The translations under genes were made by a program, and so were the position numbers. A stretch of 41,431 nucleotides of DNA from Lingula anatina (lineage: Eukaryota; Brachiopoda; Lingulata; Lingulida; Lingulidae), in assembly GCF_001039355.2 (NCBI RefSeq), contig NW_019775461.1, positions 349,147 to 390,577 of the forward strand, given 5' to 3'. The notes below the pieces were generated by a model, which was not told the origin of the DNA, did no database searches, and saw only the letters and a list, made by a program, of their open reading frames with translations. Below, piece after piece: positions 1-12,900 of the stretch (the stretch's first letter is position 1; every line of letters begins with the position of its first letter).

Positions 1-156
1 CCCCCCCCCCCCCCCCCGCAAACAAGGAGGAACGTTACGTAAAGGGTCGAAACCAGCTTTGGTTAGGAAAAGGTACCAAAATCCGTGAGCTTAAAACGTT
101 CAATAATAATAGGTCATGCAACTTGTGCTTTTCTCTGAGGTATACTCCATATTTAC

Positions 157-1402
157 CTGGCAGCACACTGGTCCCGTTAGGCGCACACTGGGACTCCGTG
201 GTCACCAGGGCAGGGAATGTCTGCTTCAGGGCAGTGAGAGCAGTCTCTGGGTGGCCACACGTGGCTGTGATCTGCAGACCTGGATATTCAAAGTACAGCC
301 CTACATATTGTTTCTATAATAATATTTACAATTTGAATAGAAAGTACCTGTGGCATGGTGATTGATGTTTGGTAGGAAACCTTAAATATACAGTTAAAAG
401 TTAAATTATTTTTAATTGAAAAAGACAGTAGATTTATAGAAATTCACAAAGGGACAATAAGATTTTAAATTTTTTATTTTTTTCATAAGCATAGATTTTT
501 GGTATGGCGAATGCCATGTTTCCCTACCAAATTTCACGCCAGGTATATAAGTATCGGTGAGTCTTCTTCCATTTAACACGCCGCTGTCTCTGTTTAGAAG
601 TTCAATGGACCATCGCATTGCTTCAAAGACCTTCGTCCATCGGACTGCTCGAATAACAACATTTAATGCATTATGGTAACAATCGTGGTCATTTTTTGGT
701 AAATAGTTTCATATCTACATGTATATTCCAACATTAAGCTGCAACATAGATATGAAACAATTTACCAAAAGCTTAACCAAAAACCTATTTGGCTGAATAG
801 GACACCGACTACCCTCTCCCCAGACTAAAACCACAGATTTCCTCTCGACTCTTCTGTAAAGAAAAATAGTTTTTTTCACTTAAAAGTCGTTTGCCAACGA
901 AAGAACTTTTGTTCCATTTCCCTTATGCTTAGGTGAATAGTATCATTTTACAATTACGAATTTTGTAATACTTTTGATAAATTTTATAGTATTTAAGGAT
1001 TATTCATATTCTTTTAAAAACCCGTTGAAGTTGGATATCACGCAAGGTGACTGGTGAGACACTGATAGAGTTAGCAATTGATCAGAAAACGCGGACTGAT
1101 AGAATAAGATTGATTTGACGAGAAAAGGAATCGAAGGCGAAATCAAAATTTATAATTTGTTCCATATCTTTCGCGAGATGGTCAATTCTCTATTTACCGT
1201 CAGGTACTGCGCTGCAACCGTAACCTCCTTCTCCAGGTTTGTACAAGGCCATCATGCCGGTGAGAATGACGCTGGCGTTTTGAATCCCAATTGCGGCTGT
1301 CGTAAAGGTGGTGTCACAAGCCTCTGTAGCAATCCCCAAGGCTTCTTTGATAAGTATCAAAGAGCCGCATAGAATGATAATTTTGAAGACGTTTGTTCTC
1401 AT
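157..1402 (-). CDS. mGluR-like class C GPCR ligand-binding domain, N-terminal exons (partial)
   Basis: Three exons read on the minus strand: 1402-1198, 644-528 and 279-157. All three boundaries are phase 1 with GT-AG sites, and the gene continues past the left edge. Residues 1-23 form a signal peptide (hydrophobic run IIILCGSLILI). ASVILTGMMALYKPGEGG is followed by FEAMRWSIELLNRD and then PGVKFGLQITATCGHPETAL. This order matches the start of the venus-flytrap (ANF-receptor) domain of metabotropic glutamate-type receptors: an 'I.LGG..P.H' strand, an 'AM..AI..IN.D' helix, and a 'LG..I.DTC..' strand. A splice acceptor just upstream of the ATG (AACAG then ACGG) suggests a non-coding 5' exon. The acceptor of exon 2 is a CAG preceded by GAG, so a one-codon alternative start (648) is possible. 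The seven-helix part is not in the window, so this could also be a soluble ectodomain protein. Family identification is from remembered motifs, not a search. Confidence 0.72.
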
Positions 1403-4142
1403 GCTGAATTCCGTCTGTTAAGTAAAAACACTCAAATACTTGATGTTAACTTTTATAAATGGAGTGAAAATCACTTTCAAACACCAACAAAAACAAATTC
1501 TTTCTAATACTCTATCTTTGAATAACATAAATTGTAATAGCTAAAAATGGCTTTACTGGGAATGTGATTAATCTACTTATAATTTTAAATTGTCTGTGAC
1601 TGTGGATTTTAACCTGGCCTTCACTGATTTTTAATCTGCTTAGATTTCAATTTGGCCTGAGACATATGTACAGTAAACTTCAAGAAGTAAGGTAACTGAA
1701 TAATATTCTTTTAATATATCTATTTCATTATCATTCTTTTCTTTATAATAGATTCGACTTTAAAAATCCAAATAAGAATAGCAAGTGTCCTATAAACCGT
1801 TGGCAGTTAAAGGTGATGAGAGATATTTATGGCTGTTTAATTCGAAAACTTTTGTTGCGTGTCCAATTTTATGCCCCTGATAACTGCGCCTATAAACTTT
1901 CCTGTGTACGTTGCCATGTCGCGTTTGTTACTAGCATAAGAAATCAATTCGACTTGATTGAACATTCAACTCCAAATGGAAAACAGCTACAAATTGTTGG
2001 TCTCATTTGAGAGACACAAGCAATTTTTCCGCAGAGGCAAGAGAGGTGTGAAATATTTCAGTATCACAGCTTAGTGAAATTTCAATATTATAGGATAAAA
2101 TTGCTTTTCAGGGCAGTAACTGTATTTTCTTTTTATTAAATCCGCCACTAAAAGATTTCAGTTAACGATAAGAATTGTTACTTTGAATAATAAAAGATGT
2201 GCAAAAGAAAAAATCTTTAAATGAAGAAACATTATAATGATGCAATTTTTGAGCACCAGTGTGTTTCCTACGAATTTTATGTGCACTTGATATTATACAT
2301 AATTCCGTTACGCTAACGACCACAGAAGCATTTTTGATGTTATTTATTTCTCAATCATTTCGCAAATTTTATTTTTTTTTTTTCATTTAAAGGAGTCAAA
2401 TAAGAGATGATTTTGATTTCCGACTCAAAATGCCTAATGAATATATTCTCAAGGTCACTCTCTTCCTGTTCAGTTGGCTTAGGTGAGTGAATGTTTGAAG
2501 CATTTCTTTTGTCCCCAATTTGACGCAGTGAATCGTTGGTCGGACAAAATAAAATAGAAAGATTCGATAAAATGAAAATCCCGCCAATAAGTCAATAATC
2601 ACATCACAGGTTACGACATTGCTGGACTTAGGGGAGATATGCCTCACAATTTATTTAGTAATAAGCACAGACACTTTTGCAATAAATTCGTGTGCGATTT
2701 AATAATCATTTGCTTTAGAAAAGGTGAAAAAGTGGATGGGTTTCCAATATATAAGAGTTCTTGTTATATTGACCTGCGTTAAGGGCGGTACTAAGTGTAT
2801 GAATAAGAACATTAATCATTCAGTTATCATAGGTGACATAGTAAACCATTTGCTACTTTTTTATCTGTAGCGACAAGCAGGGTGAAGTAGCACTTTCTTC
2901 AAATATACACGTTGCTAATATTGAAAAAATCCAAATAGGTAGTCTTAAAAATGCTTAAGTCAGTAAAACAAGCTTATTATCTTAACTCTTGCCTCGGGTA
3001 TGTGGACTTTTGTGGAATTTTAAAATACAGTGGCTCATTTTTTTTAAATTAAAATTCACCCACATTTTACATTGACGATCTTACGTCCAATGTCAATTAA
3101 TATATTTCAATTCCCGCAGCTACAACGTTATAAACAGGTATTAGAGAGTTTATGAGAGTCTTTAGAGAGTCATGAGTCTTTACAGTTTTAGAGAGTCATG
3201 TTGCAACAATGTAAGAACGTGTTATTTCCAATAACACGTCAGCATACCTACTTACTGTTGTTGAACTACTATTTATCCTGCAGTGACGACCGCTTCAACA
3301 AGTAATCTTAATTTGGACGCTTTAAGTCATCTGTATTTCGTTCCATGGCTTCCATTTTACATGAAAACATATCAGTCCTAAATAACGGGGCATGAAGGTT
3401 ACCTGTGTGCATGCTTAAAGTCATTTAATGCATACATTTCACATGGAATGGACTTCCAATGCAAATTATCTCACAAAGAAATATACGCAGAAGACGCTTG
3501 TTTTTAACCCACTCATACAAAATAGTAGCAAACACATTCAATGTAGTAGGGAATTGTGTCAATTGATATTCAGAAGGGTCACATTCCATTGATTGCATCT
3601 AAACATTTTGGAATTACCCAAACGCTTACAAGACAGAACGTAGTAAATCAAGAACTGTTATGTTATTTGTAGTTACAATACGAATTTGTAGTGTAACTTG
3701 TAGGTCTCACATCGTAATACACCGTGTATGTCTTTATGTAGAGAAACACCCAGCGCAATATTACTTTGTATTTATTCTTAGTCCAACATATCCGTATACA
3801 TTATCATAAAAAAAGGTCGTGTTTGTGTGAAAAAGAAAAAGAATTAGAGTCATAAGACTGAGTCCAATAAAAATCTTTTCGATATTTATTTTTGTTTTCA
3901 GCACATTATCCTTTTCCTACCCTTTCCAATTGTATCATCAAGTTATATAAAATTAGTCAATTCAGGAGAGCATTTTCAACAGCAAGTTAATAGTCCTCAT
4001 TTTGCAGGTACCGATGTGTAAATAACACTCTCAGTTGATAAGCAGATGCGCCTGCCACTTCGGCCATTTTATAATATAACGGCTTACGTCGTGTTTGCAT
4101 AACTAGTCACCTAGCTTCAACAAAAAAGTGCTGTGACGCACA
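1403..4142. other. Intergenic region between receptor 5' end and CA 3' end
   Basis: No coding exon is recognised here; open frames are short and lack family motifs or paired splice sites. A perfect 10-bp hairpin lies at 3217-3239, with a few 'TTTAGAGAGTCATG'-like short repeats just before it (about 3143-3200). On the minus strand an AATAAA at 3890-3885 lies about 250 nt past the CA stop and is a candidate polyadenylation signal for that gene. Confidence 0.5.
3217..3239. repeat. Perfect 10-bp inverted repeat with 3-nt loop
   Basis: ACGTGTTATT at 3217-3226 and AATAACACGT at 3230-3239 are exact reverse complements around TCC. Function unknown. Confidence 0.6.
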
Positions 4143-7100
4143 TTATCCCAGCAGAAGTGTGAGTCCAGCAAGAGACAGCAGAAGTAGATAACTGGTCACA
4201 GAATAGATGGACAGCCCATCGTTTACGCTTACAACCATCTTGGACACAACGCGGCCGTTAAGTTTTTGGAGAGGACGAAAATTATCCACCGTGCGCTCTT
4301 TGGACGTTCCTGCGAAGTACGGATTTTTACGCAGCTGATCAAGCTGAAATTGTTTAGAAAAATGCAGGGCATGGATGGCTATCTATGATACAATTAAAAT
4401 ATTACTTTTCAGTTAGTGAAAGTATAAACAAAGGGTTTCCTTATCAGTACCATTTACTGCAATGGGGTTTAGAATTGATCTATATGATAAAACGCATTTT
4501 AAACTTGCTAGTTGTATCAATTACACCTAGTGTACTAATTTACCTGCGATTCTGATATCCCCACCGTTTCTTGGAACACAGACCATAAAATGGACTCGTA
4601 GCAGGCCGGGGTGGTCAAGCTGCCACGGTAGCGGTAGTATGCTTTATTACTGGGTAACAGGTTCAATAGGGAAACAACTGGACATCTAACACTGGCACCT
4701 GAAGCCAAATTAAAAAAATATATAGTTATAAGCAAACTGGATTTAATCTTGATTCCGAAATAATTAGAAATTTTTAAGGACTTGGTGAACTAACAATTCC
4801 AACTCTACATTATTTAAATCAATTTCTTGTAATCAAAACATCCTTTTCTTTAAATAGCCTTTTATATTCTATATTTACGTTCTAAAGTCTGATATTAAGA
4901 CTTTTAATAAATCTTATTATTAGTAGTAGTAGTAGTACCCTGTCTAAATTACCCTGTCTAAATGATACCAGATGTTGGTATGCCTATATATGAGCAAGTA
5001 AAAAATATACACCTCGATCTTTGTATAATTGCATTTGTTCATAATTGATTTAGTAACCTACGATTACAAAGTAATACTCTACACACCTGATTCAGTGATG
5101 TTTGGAAGAAGATCCAAAATAGGTTTTAGGTTTATGTTGTCTTCAGACTGCACCTGCAATCATAACTGGCGCAATCACACTTGTAATCTCAACTACTGCA
5201 ATAGTAGCAAAAATGAATTCCTATAGTTTAGCTGGCTACACCATTTGGTTGTCTACCAAGTTATACTAGTAATTACTTAAACTCATGCACCGCATTTTTA
5301 TTCGCCTTACAAGCTGCGGCGCCAATCGCATTTGTACTGTTGAGAATGAAAATCGTGGTAAAATAGACGACTTACATATTAACTGATTTTTTATATGCAC
5401 ATGTTTCCATATCCAAATGCCTTAATTTTTTGCTAAACACTGCATTGTGAAAGTAGCCCATACTTACTGAAAAAAGAAGTCCTAAAACAGCCAGGCCGTC
5501 AAATTTATTTTGCGCCGAGTCGAAATCGGGATACTTCGTCGAGTAATGGACAAAGTGCATCTGTCAAGCAGAAAGCGGCCGTTAATAAGGCTAAGAACTA
5601 TTGAGCATACAGTAGTTATCGTATGTTCCGAGAAGGTTTCGTAGATATATCACAGGCTAGTGTTTATATGATGTACGCCATAAACAATTATGGAGTTTGT
5701 TGGTGAGGGCAGACTGTAATTCTTATATATACATACATATATATGTATGGTATGTACACACCTCTAGTGGGTACTGTTTCCCGTCGATGAAGTGTTCAGA
5801 ACCTTTGCTGCTCGAATTCCCCCAATGCATGTGGAACTGCCCCAGCATGTACGGCGTACTAAAAACCGTGCTGTTAATGGAATAGCTTCCAGAGCCCATT
5901 ATCACTTGAACTGAAATGAATTTCAAAATATTACATGTATATCACCTTTAAATTCAGTGTCAATAGCCTTTATCTTTACAACGTTTCACATTTATTTATT
6001 GTTCAACAGCATTATTTTCCACAGCATATATTTGCATTTTTGGACATTTAAACGCCTACAATCTTAGAGTAACACTGATAATTTTGGTCTGAATTGTACC
6101 AAATAAAATTGTTTACAGAGCTAAGGAATGTCAGGCAAAGTGCATCACACCAGCTACTACTCATAAGAAGGTTTTTGTTACCCATAGCACATAAATAACC
6201 CACCACCAAGAATGGAAACAGTGAAAGGATTATTGGTAATATGTACCAAAGCACACTAGACACGCTGCATTAAAGATTCACTTGAAGTCAAATTTTTGCC
6301 ACAATAGCCAACCAAATGCCAACGTATCGTTTCAATCAGCATTACTTAGAGCAATATCATCGTTTCATATTTCCGTAAAAGTTATTTGAGCGGATATTTT
6401 CTACTTACTTTCTATGCTGTAAATAACCTGGACAGATATTTTGGGCAGATAAGTAGGTCAATATATGATCCAAAAAATTGACAAAGGTTTTAAAGCTCTT
6501 TTATGGCTGATTGGGCGATTAATACGGTTTATCCCTTGGGATGTCGTATAAGAAACTAGTAAAAATGGTTTATATGCGTTACTTGGAGTCCACACCTGTC
6601 TCAAATTAGGATTCAATTTAATAGACAGTGTCATTATTGTACTGTACACTGTTCACATATACATGTTCAGCGTAAAATATACGTGTACGTAGCACCCTGT
6701 GGGTCAACGCCCCCACACTACATATTATTATTATATCATCGAAACGGGTATACGCTACTGGTTGAGCACCACACCCTATGCTTTGTAGTGAAATGATAAT
6801 CAGTACATCACTGTACTAAAATTTTGAAACGTTTTGGGAAAAGAAGAACTGCATTATTCCAATGTATGCAAATTGCATCCAACTCCATAATACAGTGTGC
6901 ATTGCTACATGTTGTAATGATTTTAGAGACTATGGAAGCACTGGGGTGGTATATCTACCCATGTATTCATTCATTTAACCAATCCTTTACTATTTATAAA
7001 AGCTGCAGAACTCACGTGAACTAACATTCAAAAAGTAGCATACAACTAGGGACAATTAAATTTTATTTATAATTTGATATTTTTTAACTGTGCGTGATAA

Positions 7101-7962
7101 CTGTTTACAAACAAAGTGATCTTTGTTACCTGAGTGCCCGTTGTTTTTAAGCGTCCATGGCCCGTTAGTTTGATCGTATCCCGAAAAAACTATGTTGTCT
7201 AAATCCTTGTCTTCTTTCACGTCTTTTGTTTTGATGTCAATTGGAGACTGGTGGCTCCCTCCGCAGGCCGCATATCCTGATTGGTCCTTCCAGTGTGCGG
7301 GACCTTATGGTTAACATCAAAAGAAACTTTAATAAGTATCAACATGGTTATGCTACAGTACATTGTTTTACAATAGAAAAAAGCATATCTTATAAAGGTG
7401 TGGTTTCAGTGTTGACTGTAATAGTGTTCGCATTTTAATTCTTTAAAATGCACAACAGCAACATAATTGTAACAAGTGGAAATTCTGAAGAGACACAACC
7501 GAACGTTTAAAGGTAAAATTTGTTGAGAGGCACAGTTGAGGGTCCTTCCGTGAAAAAGTAAACATTTGAGTTATGTCAGTAGCGCACACATTTTGTCAAA
7601 AATCAATTGTTTTATATAACGTTTTATTCACTGTTGATTTACTGTTTGATTTCGGTATTCGAGGTTATTAGAGTGTTAACTGCAAAACAACAGGACAAGT
7701 CAAAAATTATACAAAACGTGTGCGTCACTGACGTTTCTTTCCTTCAATCCACTCGAATGTTCATTTTTGTGGAATTACCCAAATTATTATGCCACTGATA
7801 TTTGGACAGTAACATCAAACTTATCAAACAAATAGAGATTTAATTGTGCCAAAGTTATTACCAACCATGGGATCCACTTCCATAGTTCCATTCTGTAATC
7901 GAAAAGAAAAGAATTTTCAAATTGTTGGTTAAAATCAAAACTTAGAGAGAAGCTGTCTTACT

Positions 7963-7997
<35 letters not shown>

Positions 7998-10900
7998 AGA
8001 GGGAGGGAGGGAGAGATTGTTAGAATATGGCACGGCAGGCATTGATAGCTGCGTTTCACCAGTCCATCAATAGTTTTTATTTATTTATTAACGTGACTTA
8101 TGATATGAGTTCATCACCAGGCCTCATGGGCCTACAAGTCACCGTTCTTTGTACATATATATCAGAAACAGAGAAGAAATATATATATATATACATATAC
8201 AGGGTTACTACTTAATATGGAATATTATTTTTTGGCGAGTTAATTTTCTACAAAATATTTATTTTCTCTCTTACTACTTTAAATCCAAAACTGTGGTGCC
8301 ATTCCATGTGTAGCCAGGTGTGTTACCTAATTATCACACAACTCTCGAAACAATTGATGCATGCAGTTGCATGTTCTGTGGTCAGTAATGTGAGGGGTGG
8401 TCTTCTCGGCAATTTCTGCCCTTGTATAAAAACGCATGGGTTTGGCCAATCTTTGGAGTGTATTTAGAGAAGCAACAAAGGGATCGCTCTGAAACTTGAC
8501 AGGTACCTTAGAGAAGATATGGTTCGACAGCTTAGCAACGCAGCTTACTATGGGATTCTTGCTGTTAGAGAAAATGGTCAAAAACGGACAGCCATTGCCA
8601 GGCAAGGCAACATTTATCAGGAACCGTTAGTAAAGTCCTCCAAAGAAATGATACAACAGGGGCACCTACTCCAATACGTCGACCAGGGTGTCCGGGTATC
8701 ACACCAAGAAGACAGGATCGGTTTCTCCTTAAAGCGCGCCGTGCTGGTCGTACAAAGACAGCCAGTGTCCTCAGAAAAGAGTGGCAGAATGTCATTCAAA
8801 CGCCCGTTTCAAGGTCCCTCGTGAACAAGAGATTACTGCAAGTCGGCTATTTTGCACGAAGACCAGTAGGGAAACCACTGTTTACAGCAGGTTATACACA
8901 GCGACGTCTGCAATGGGCTGGGGACCACGTGCGTTTGCAGTCAAAACACTGGAATCACGTCGTTTTCGGTGATGAGGCCAGATATGGAGTTTTAAGGGTT
9001 GACGGTCGAATTCGTTTCCGCCAACGTGTACGAGAGGCATAAAACGATTATTGTGTACTGCCTAGGGTGCAAGCAAGGGGTAGTAACGCCTCTGTTTGGG
9101 GAGCATTTCATGCCCGTGAACCAGTTGGTTTTCCTAGGGGGCAACCTCAACCAGGGTTCCTACAGAGCCATTCTACAGCAAACAATACTTCGATTTGTAA
9201 GAGTCATCTTCAGGAACAACTTTGTGTACCAAGACGACTGCGCAACCCCCACATCGAACTCGCAAAATCACTGTTTTTTCTTCGAAACCAATGGGTTCAG
9301 CAACTGCCCTGGCCTGCAAACTCCCCAGATATGAACCCAATTGAAAATCTGTGGGCGGAAGTAACTCACAGAATTAATAGCTATGGTCATCGGCCGGTAA
9401 ATAGTGATGAACTACGACAGGCAAATATCACTGCGTGGAATGATATCCCCATCCAAACTCTAATAATCTTGTGACAGGATATGCCATGTAGGATGAGGGC
9501 GCTGCAAGCGGCTGTTGGAAGTCATACCCGCTATTGATGACTTTTCAACATTTCACTGTCCGGAGGCTATCATTTTCTTTAATATTTTAGCTTAAAATTG
9601 ATACTGGCATCAAAATGTTGATATGGTTTTCTGGGGGTGTTCTTTTCTTTTGAATGGCATCTTATGTCATATCTGATATTATTGACCAAAATATCTCACA
9701 ATAGAAGACTGGATGTTTTTATCACTCAATGACATACATGATGAATCAAGCCAAAAACATTTTAATCAGCACTCAAAAATAACAATGATAAAAAATATTC
9801 CATATTAAGTAGCAACCCTGTATATATTATTCTAAATTATTATGGGAAAAGCAAATATCATCCGGGCAAATCCCATTAATCTGTTTCGCTTTTATCCTCC
9901 GACTGAAATCAGTGTAGGTGAATTGTTCACCGACTTTTTGCTTTTCTTCTCTCTCGGCCTGCTGAAGTCAGAACGGGGATATGTCTGACAAAACTGTACT
10001 CAATAAACGTACGCGTATAATGTATATACCGATACCTTGAACCTAATAGCGTTGCTACTTTCTAAATATTTTCTAGGTGCAAAAGGGCTTGTTCTACTCC
10101 TCCTCAGTTTCATTCCTGCAATATAGACTGATAATATTAGGTAAGAGCACACCTTACTACACCGTTTCAAAAACTAACGCATACCAGATCCAACCGATTC
10201 TTATGTTAGGTTTGAATGAAAACAAAACACGTGCCAGATATCTTTGATTTAATTTTTGAACATGGATCATCCTATATTTCCAAGTTTTGGTCACATATCC
10301 GTTTTAAGCCGTAGGCATGGCAGATTAACATACAACTCAATTTTTTCTCCATTATAACCACTATTATCAGCCTAGTCGTAGTGTGTGTTATTCGTTACTG
10401 AAAAAAGAAAGTTTTTCAAGGACTTGTTGGGGGATATGCGCATACATATTTAGTAACGAAAATGGTTACTATTTCCTCTGAGATATTTCAGAGATCTCCT
10501 GTAAAAATATTATATTATTATTTATAATAATAATTATAATTATTATCATTATTATTATTATGTCTTGACCTGCAACGGTTATTGAAAGGCATGCAAGACG
10601 GTACTACCTGTAGAATAGAGACATTCTGCATTGCTTAGACTAGTGTCAGGGGAGAAAGTAGCACAGGACGCTTTTTATGGATCAGTTTAGTAACGATTTA
10701 GATAAGCAAATCTGTATAAACTTAGCCTCCTATACAGACAGGACAAATGTGTCAAATCAAAATGAACATGTAATTCATTTCTTGGGTTTTCCGCCCAATG
10801 CAGTCCTCTATCATAGGCCTGAAAAAGGGAATAATCATCAGTATTATAAATCATTAAAAAAAATAATTGAATAAATAAATGCATTCACAAAGCAGCCTAC

Positions 10901-11791
10901 GGAGGTGTAAGGACAGATATTTCGCTTTTTTATGCTCACTACATTGCATCATTCACATATATCATTCCAGTCATCCATTAATTCATTTATTCATTCATTA
11001 ATTCATTCATGCATTAATTAATTCATTCATTTATTCATTCCAGTACCAATCACTGATATGGTGTGCGACCTGTAGACCTGCCTAGAACGATTAGAAAAGG
11101 GCGATCTTGGTGCGGTTGCCACACATACCTGAAATATCTAGCCAGCTTGTATACAGACGAGACATATTGTGTAATCTTTTTCAGACATATGTTGCTGTCG
11201 TAATCTATACCAATTGTGGCGTTTTAAAAATAAGTCAAGTGCTGATAAAGACCACCACCATTGTCAGGTAGAACCTAACACCATTTTATACACAGATGGT
11301 TTGATGTATAATGAACGTGGACTGATCAATGCCTGCATAACGTCATTGCACAAGAAGGGGACAGAAATCAACCTTGACCTCCCGTGGCGATTGGACATTA
11401 CACAAATCGAATTCCAATCACTTTCGTCAAATAGATACTGTTTTCATCTTTATCAAGCCCAGTCGTATTTCTCTCAACGATGTGTTCAGTAGTTAGTGGA
11501 CAAGAATTTCTATGAAAGTACTAAATATTACGCGATACTTGATGTCATCCTGGCTCAACTAGATTGTTACACTGAGCTCTTGTTCAGAACTGATCGTCTC
11601 TGTTATACCAGCCAGTAGAGCAGCTTTTTACTACCTAGCACACCCTTTTCTCTATTGATAGGCCTATCGCTATCACGTGTGTCTACAAAATAACATTATA
11701 GACACTTGTCTCTGGGATTCTTACCTGCTCCCTCTCCAAGAACACTGCACAGCAGAGCAGCAAAAATCAAAACCTGTACAACGGTTTCCAT
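4143..11791 (-). CDS. Secreted/GPI-anchored alpha carbonic anhydrase, complete, 8 exons, 310 aa
   Basis: Reversible hydration of CO2 at a zinc site, expected outside the cell. Exons: 11791-11725, 7892-7866, 7303-7130, 5910-5762, 5560-5468, 5153-5087, 4698-4544, 4343-4143. All have GT-AG ends and consistent phases (1,1,1,0,0,1,0), 933 nt in total. Residues 1-20 form a signal peptide (VLIFAALLCSVLG). The mature part begins WNYGSGSHGPAHW. Zinc ligands are H116 and H118 in QFHMHWG and H141 in LEMHFVH. The proton-shuttle histidine is H88 (NNGHS), the gatekeeper Glu E128, and the Thr equivalent T221 (SLTTPAC). C45 and C225 are placed to form the disulfide seen in extracellular isoforms. N-glycosylation sequons occur at NST, NSS and NIT. 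The last exon ends in a hydrophobic tail (YLLLLSLAGLTLLLG) after a polar spacer, as in GPI-anchored CA4/CA15-type enzymes; a short transmembrane anchor is the alternative. Catalytically complete. Confidence 0.93.
7866..7892 (-). other. 27-nt microexon (exon 2) of the carbonic anhydrase
   Basis: A polypyrimidine tract and TACAG precede 7892, and GTTGGT follows 7866. The exon adds exactly nine codons' worth of sequence and joins phase 1 to phase 1, giving E-WNYGSGSH-G. This supplies the conserved N-terminal 'W.Y' motif of alpha-CAs, absent if exon 1 is spliced straight to exon 3, which would also stay in frame. Confidence 0.85.
7966..8016. repeat. (GA)n microsatellite grading into G-rich purine tract
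   Basis: About 20 GA units followed by GGGAGA-type repeats, inside intron 1 of the carbonic anhydrase and about 185 bp from the Tc1-like element. Confidence 0.9.
8200..9820 (+). mobile_element. Tc1-like DNA transposon, 1,621 bp, intact ends, dead transposase
   Basis: Terminal inverted repeats of about 27 bp: CAGGGTTACTACTTAATATG at the left and its reverse complement with one change (CAGGGTTGCTAC...) at the right. Both ends are flanked by TA, the Tc1/mariner target duplication. The interior carries a degraded transposase read left to right. It sits in intron 1 of the carbonic anhydrase, on the strand opposite to that gene, so it is transcribed antisense. Confidence 0.9.
8519..9474 (+). pseudogene. 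Tc1-like transposase pseudogene (frameshifted)
   Basis: Three frames must be combined. One carries the linker and first catalytic segment, with ARRPVGKPLFTAGYTQRRLQ (about 8857-8915) then WNHVVFGDEARYGV, matching the Tc1 'W..V.FSDESRF' region (Asp at FGDEA). The frame then ends at 9042. A second frame carries FVYQDDCATP, equivalent to 'VFQQDNARPH'. The last (to 9474) has WPANSPDMNPIENLW, the conserved DDE end block. Frameshifts and an internal stop make it non-functional. Family assignment is by these motifs. Confidence 0.85.
10974..11042. repeat. Imperfect (ATTC/ATTA)n repeat
   Basis: Runs of ATTCATTCATTA within CA intron 1. Just upstream, 10508-10561 is an AT-rich TTA/ATA tract. Confidence 0.8.
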
Positions 11792-12006
11792 TTTAATTTC
11801 ACTGTGACGATGTTGCATATCGCAGCTTTATTATTGTACATGTGTTCGAACTGAAATTGATAGGACTCTCCGTTGGGGTGTTATCTCGTGGCTTATCAAA
11901 TTTTACACAGTCATATCTACCTTAGCTGTTAGCTCAACCCATCACGGGATCAGTAGCTATTTCTGTAATGTATCACTAGTAATTATAAATAGGGCCCATT
12001 GTGGAT

Positions 12007-12040
12007 TGTGTGTGTGTGTGAGAGGGGGGGGGGGGGAGGG
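12007..12040. repeat. (TG)n followed by G-run
   Basis: TGTGTGTGTG then GAGAGGGGGGGGGGGGG. Simple-sequence DNA. Confidence 0.9.
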
Positions 12041-12853
12041 ATTACAGAATTAACCCTTACACTGACACCATCTCGAAATATAAACATTCATTTACGAAAA
12101 CCACAAGTCATGTGATCTTGGAGATCAACAATTTTTGGTAGGGCCTACGTTTGCCACTCAAGTAACATTCTGAAGAGGCTCGGTCAAATATTAGTATATC
12201 AGTTTTAAGTCTGCCAAAAAAGTGCTTAAAGATTAATTTATTTCATATCTCTCTTGATGGGGTCTTGCCTAAAATGCCCTGAACATTGAACCTGTTGCTT
12301 TGAGTAGTGGGCAGGTTAAAAATACCTGTTCTCATGTTTTATAAAGCAAGTCCCTCATTTTTTGTAATTGCCTTTTCAACTGGCAATGAAATGGTCAGTG
12401 CAAGGGGCAACTTAAAACTTTTGATCCATCAATAAAGACTCTTATTCTCTTCTATCATTCTCCTGCCTTCACTCTAATCAGTGATTGATATAAAAAACAT
12501 TGAATAAACGTTCTTTTGATGAAAATTCATAAGTTTGACACATTTGTTGTTGGGCTATAGGTACAACGCATGCATTTGAATTCTTTGTAAGATAACAAAA
12601 ACCAATGACAATCTATTAAACTCTCCATGATCGATATCGTTGCTGAGTTAAACAATAAAATAAATGACGATACAAAAAGAGCGTCTAGCTCGGAGGCTCC
12701 GTTCAGGCTCCGGTCAGGATACCCCCTTATGTAACAGCAAGTTTATTAAGTTTTTTACCCTACCCCCCCCAAAAAAAAAAAAAATCATTGGCATGAAATG
12801 CATGACTGTGAACTGTACTACGCCTGCGTTTCATGTTGTCGACAACTGTTGTG

Positions 12854-12896
<43 letters not shown>

Positions 12897-12900
12897 TTTT
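12854..12900. repeat. (TTTA)n microsatellite
   Basis: About eleven TTTA units; an open frame through it is a low-complexity artefact. A C8/A-run lies nearby at about 12764-12784. Confidence 0.9.

Noticed and set aside
8327-8799. Minus-strand open frames within the Tc1-like element
   Set aside because: They are antisense shadows of the transposase remnant and its flanks.
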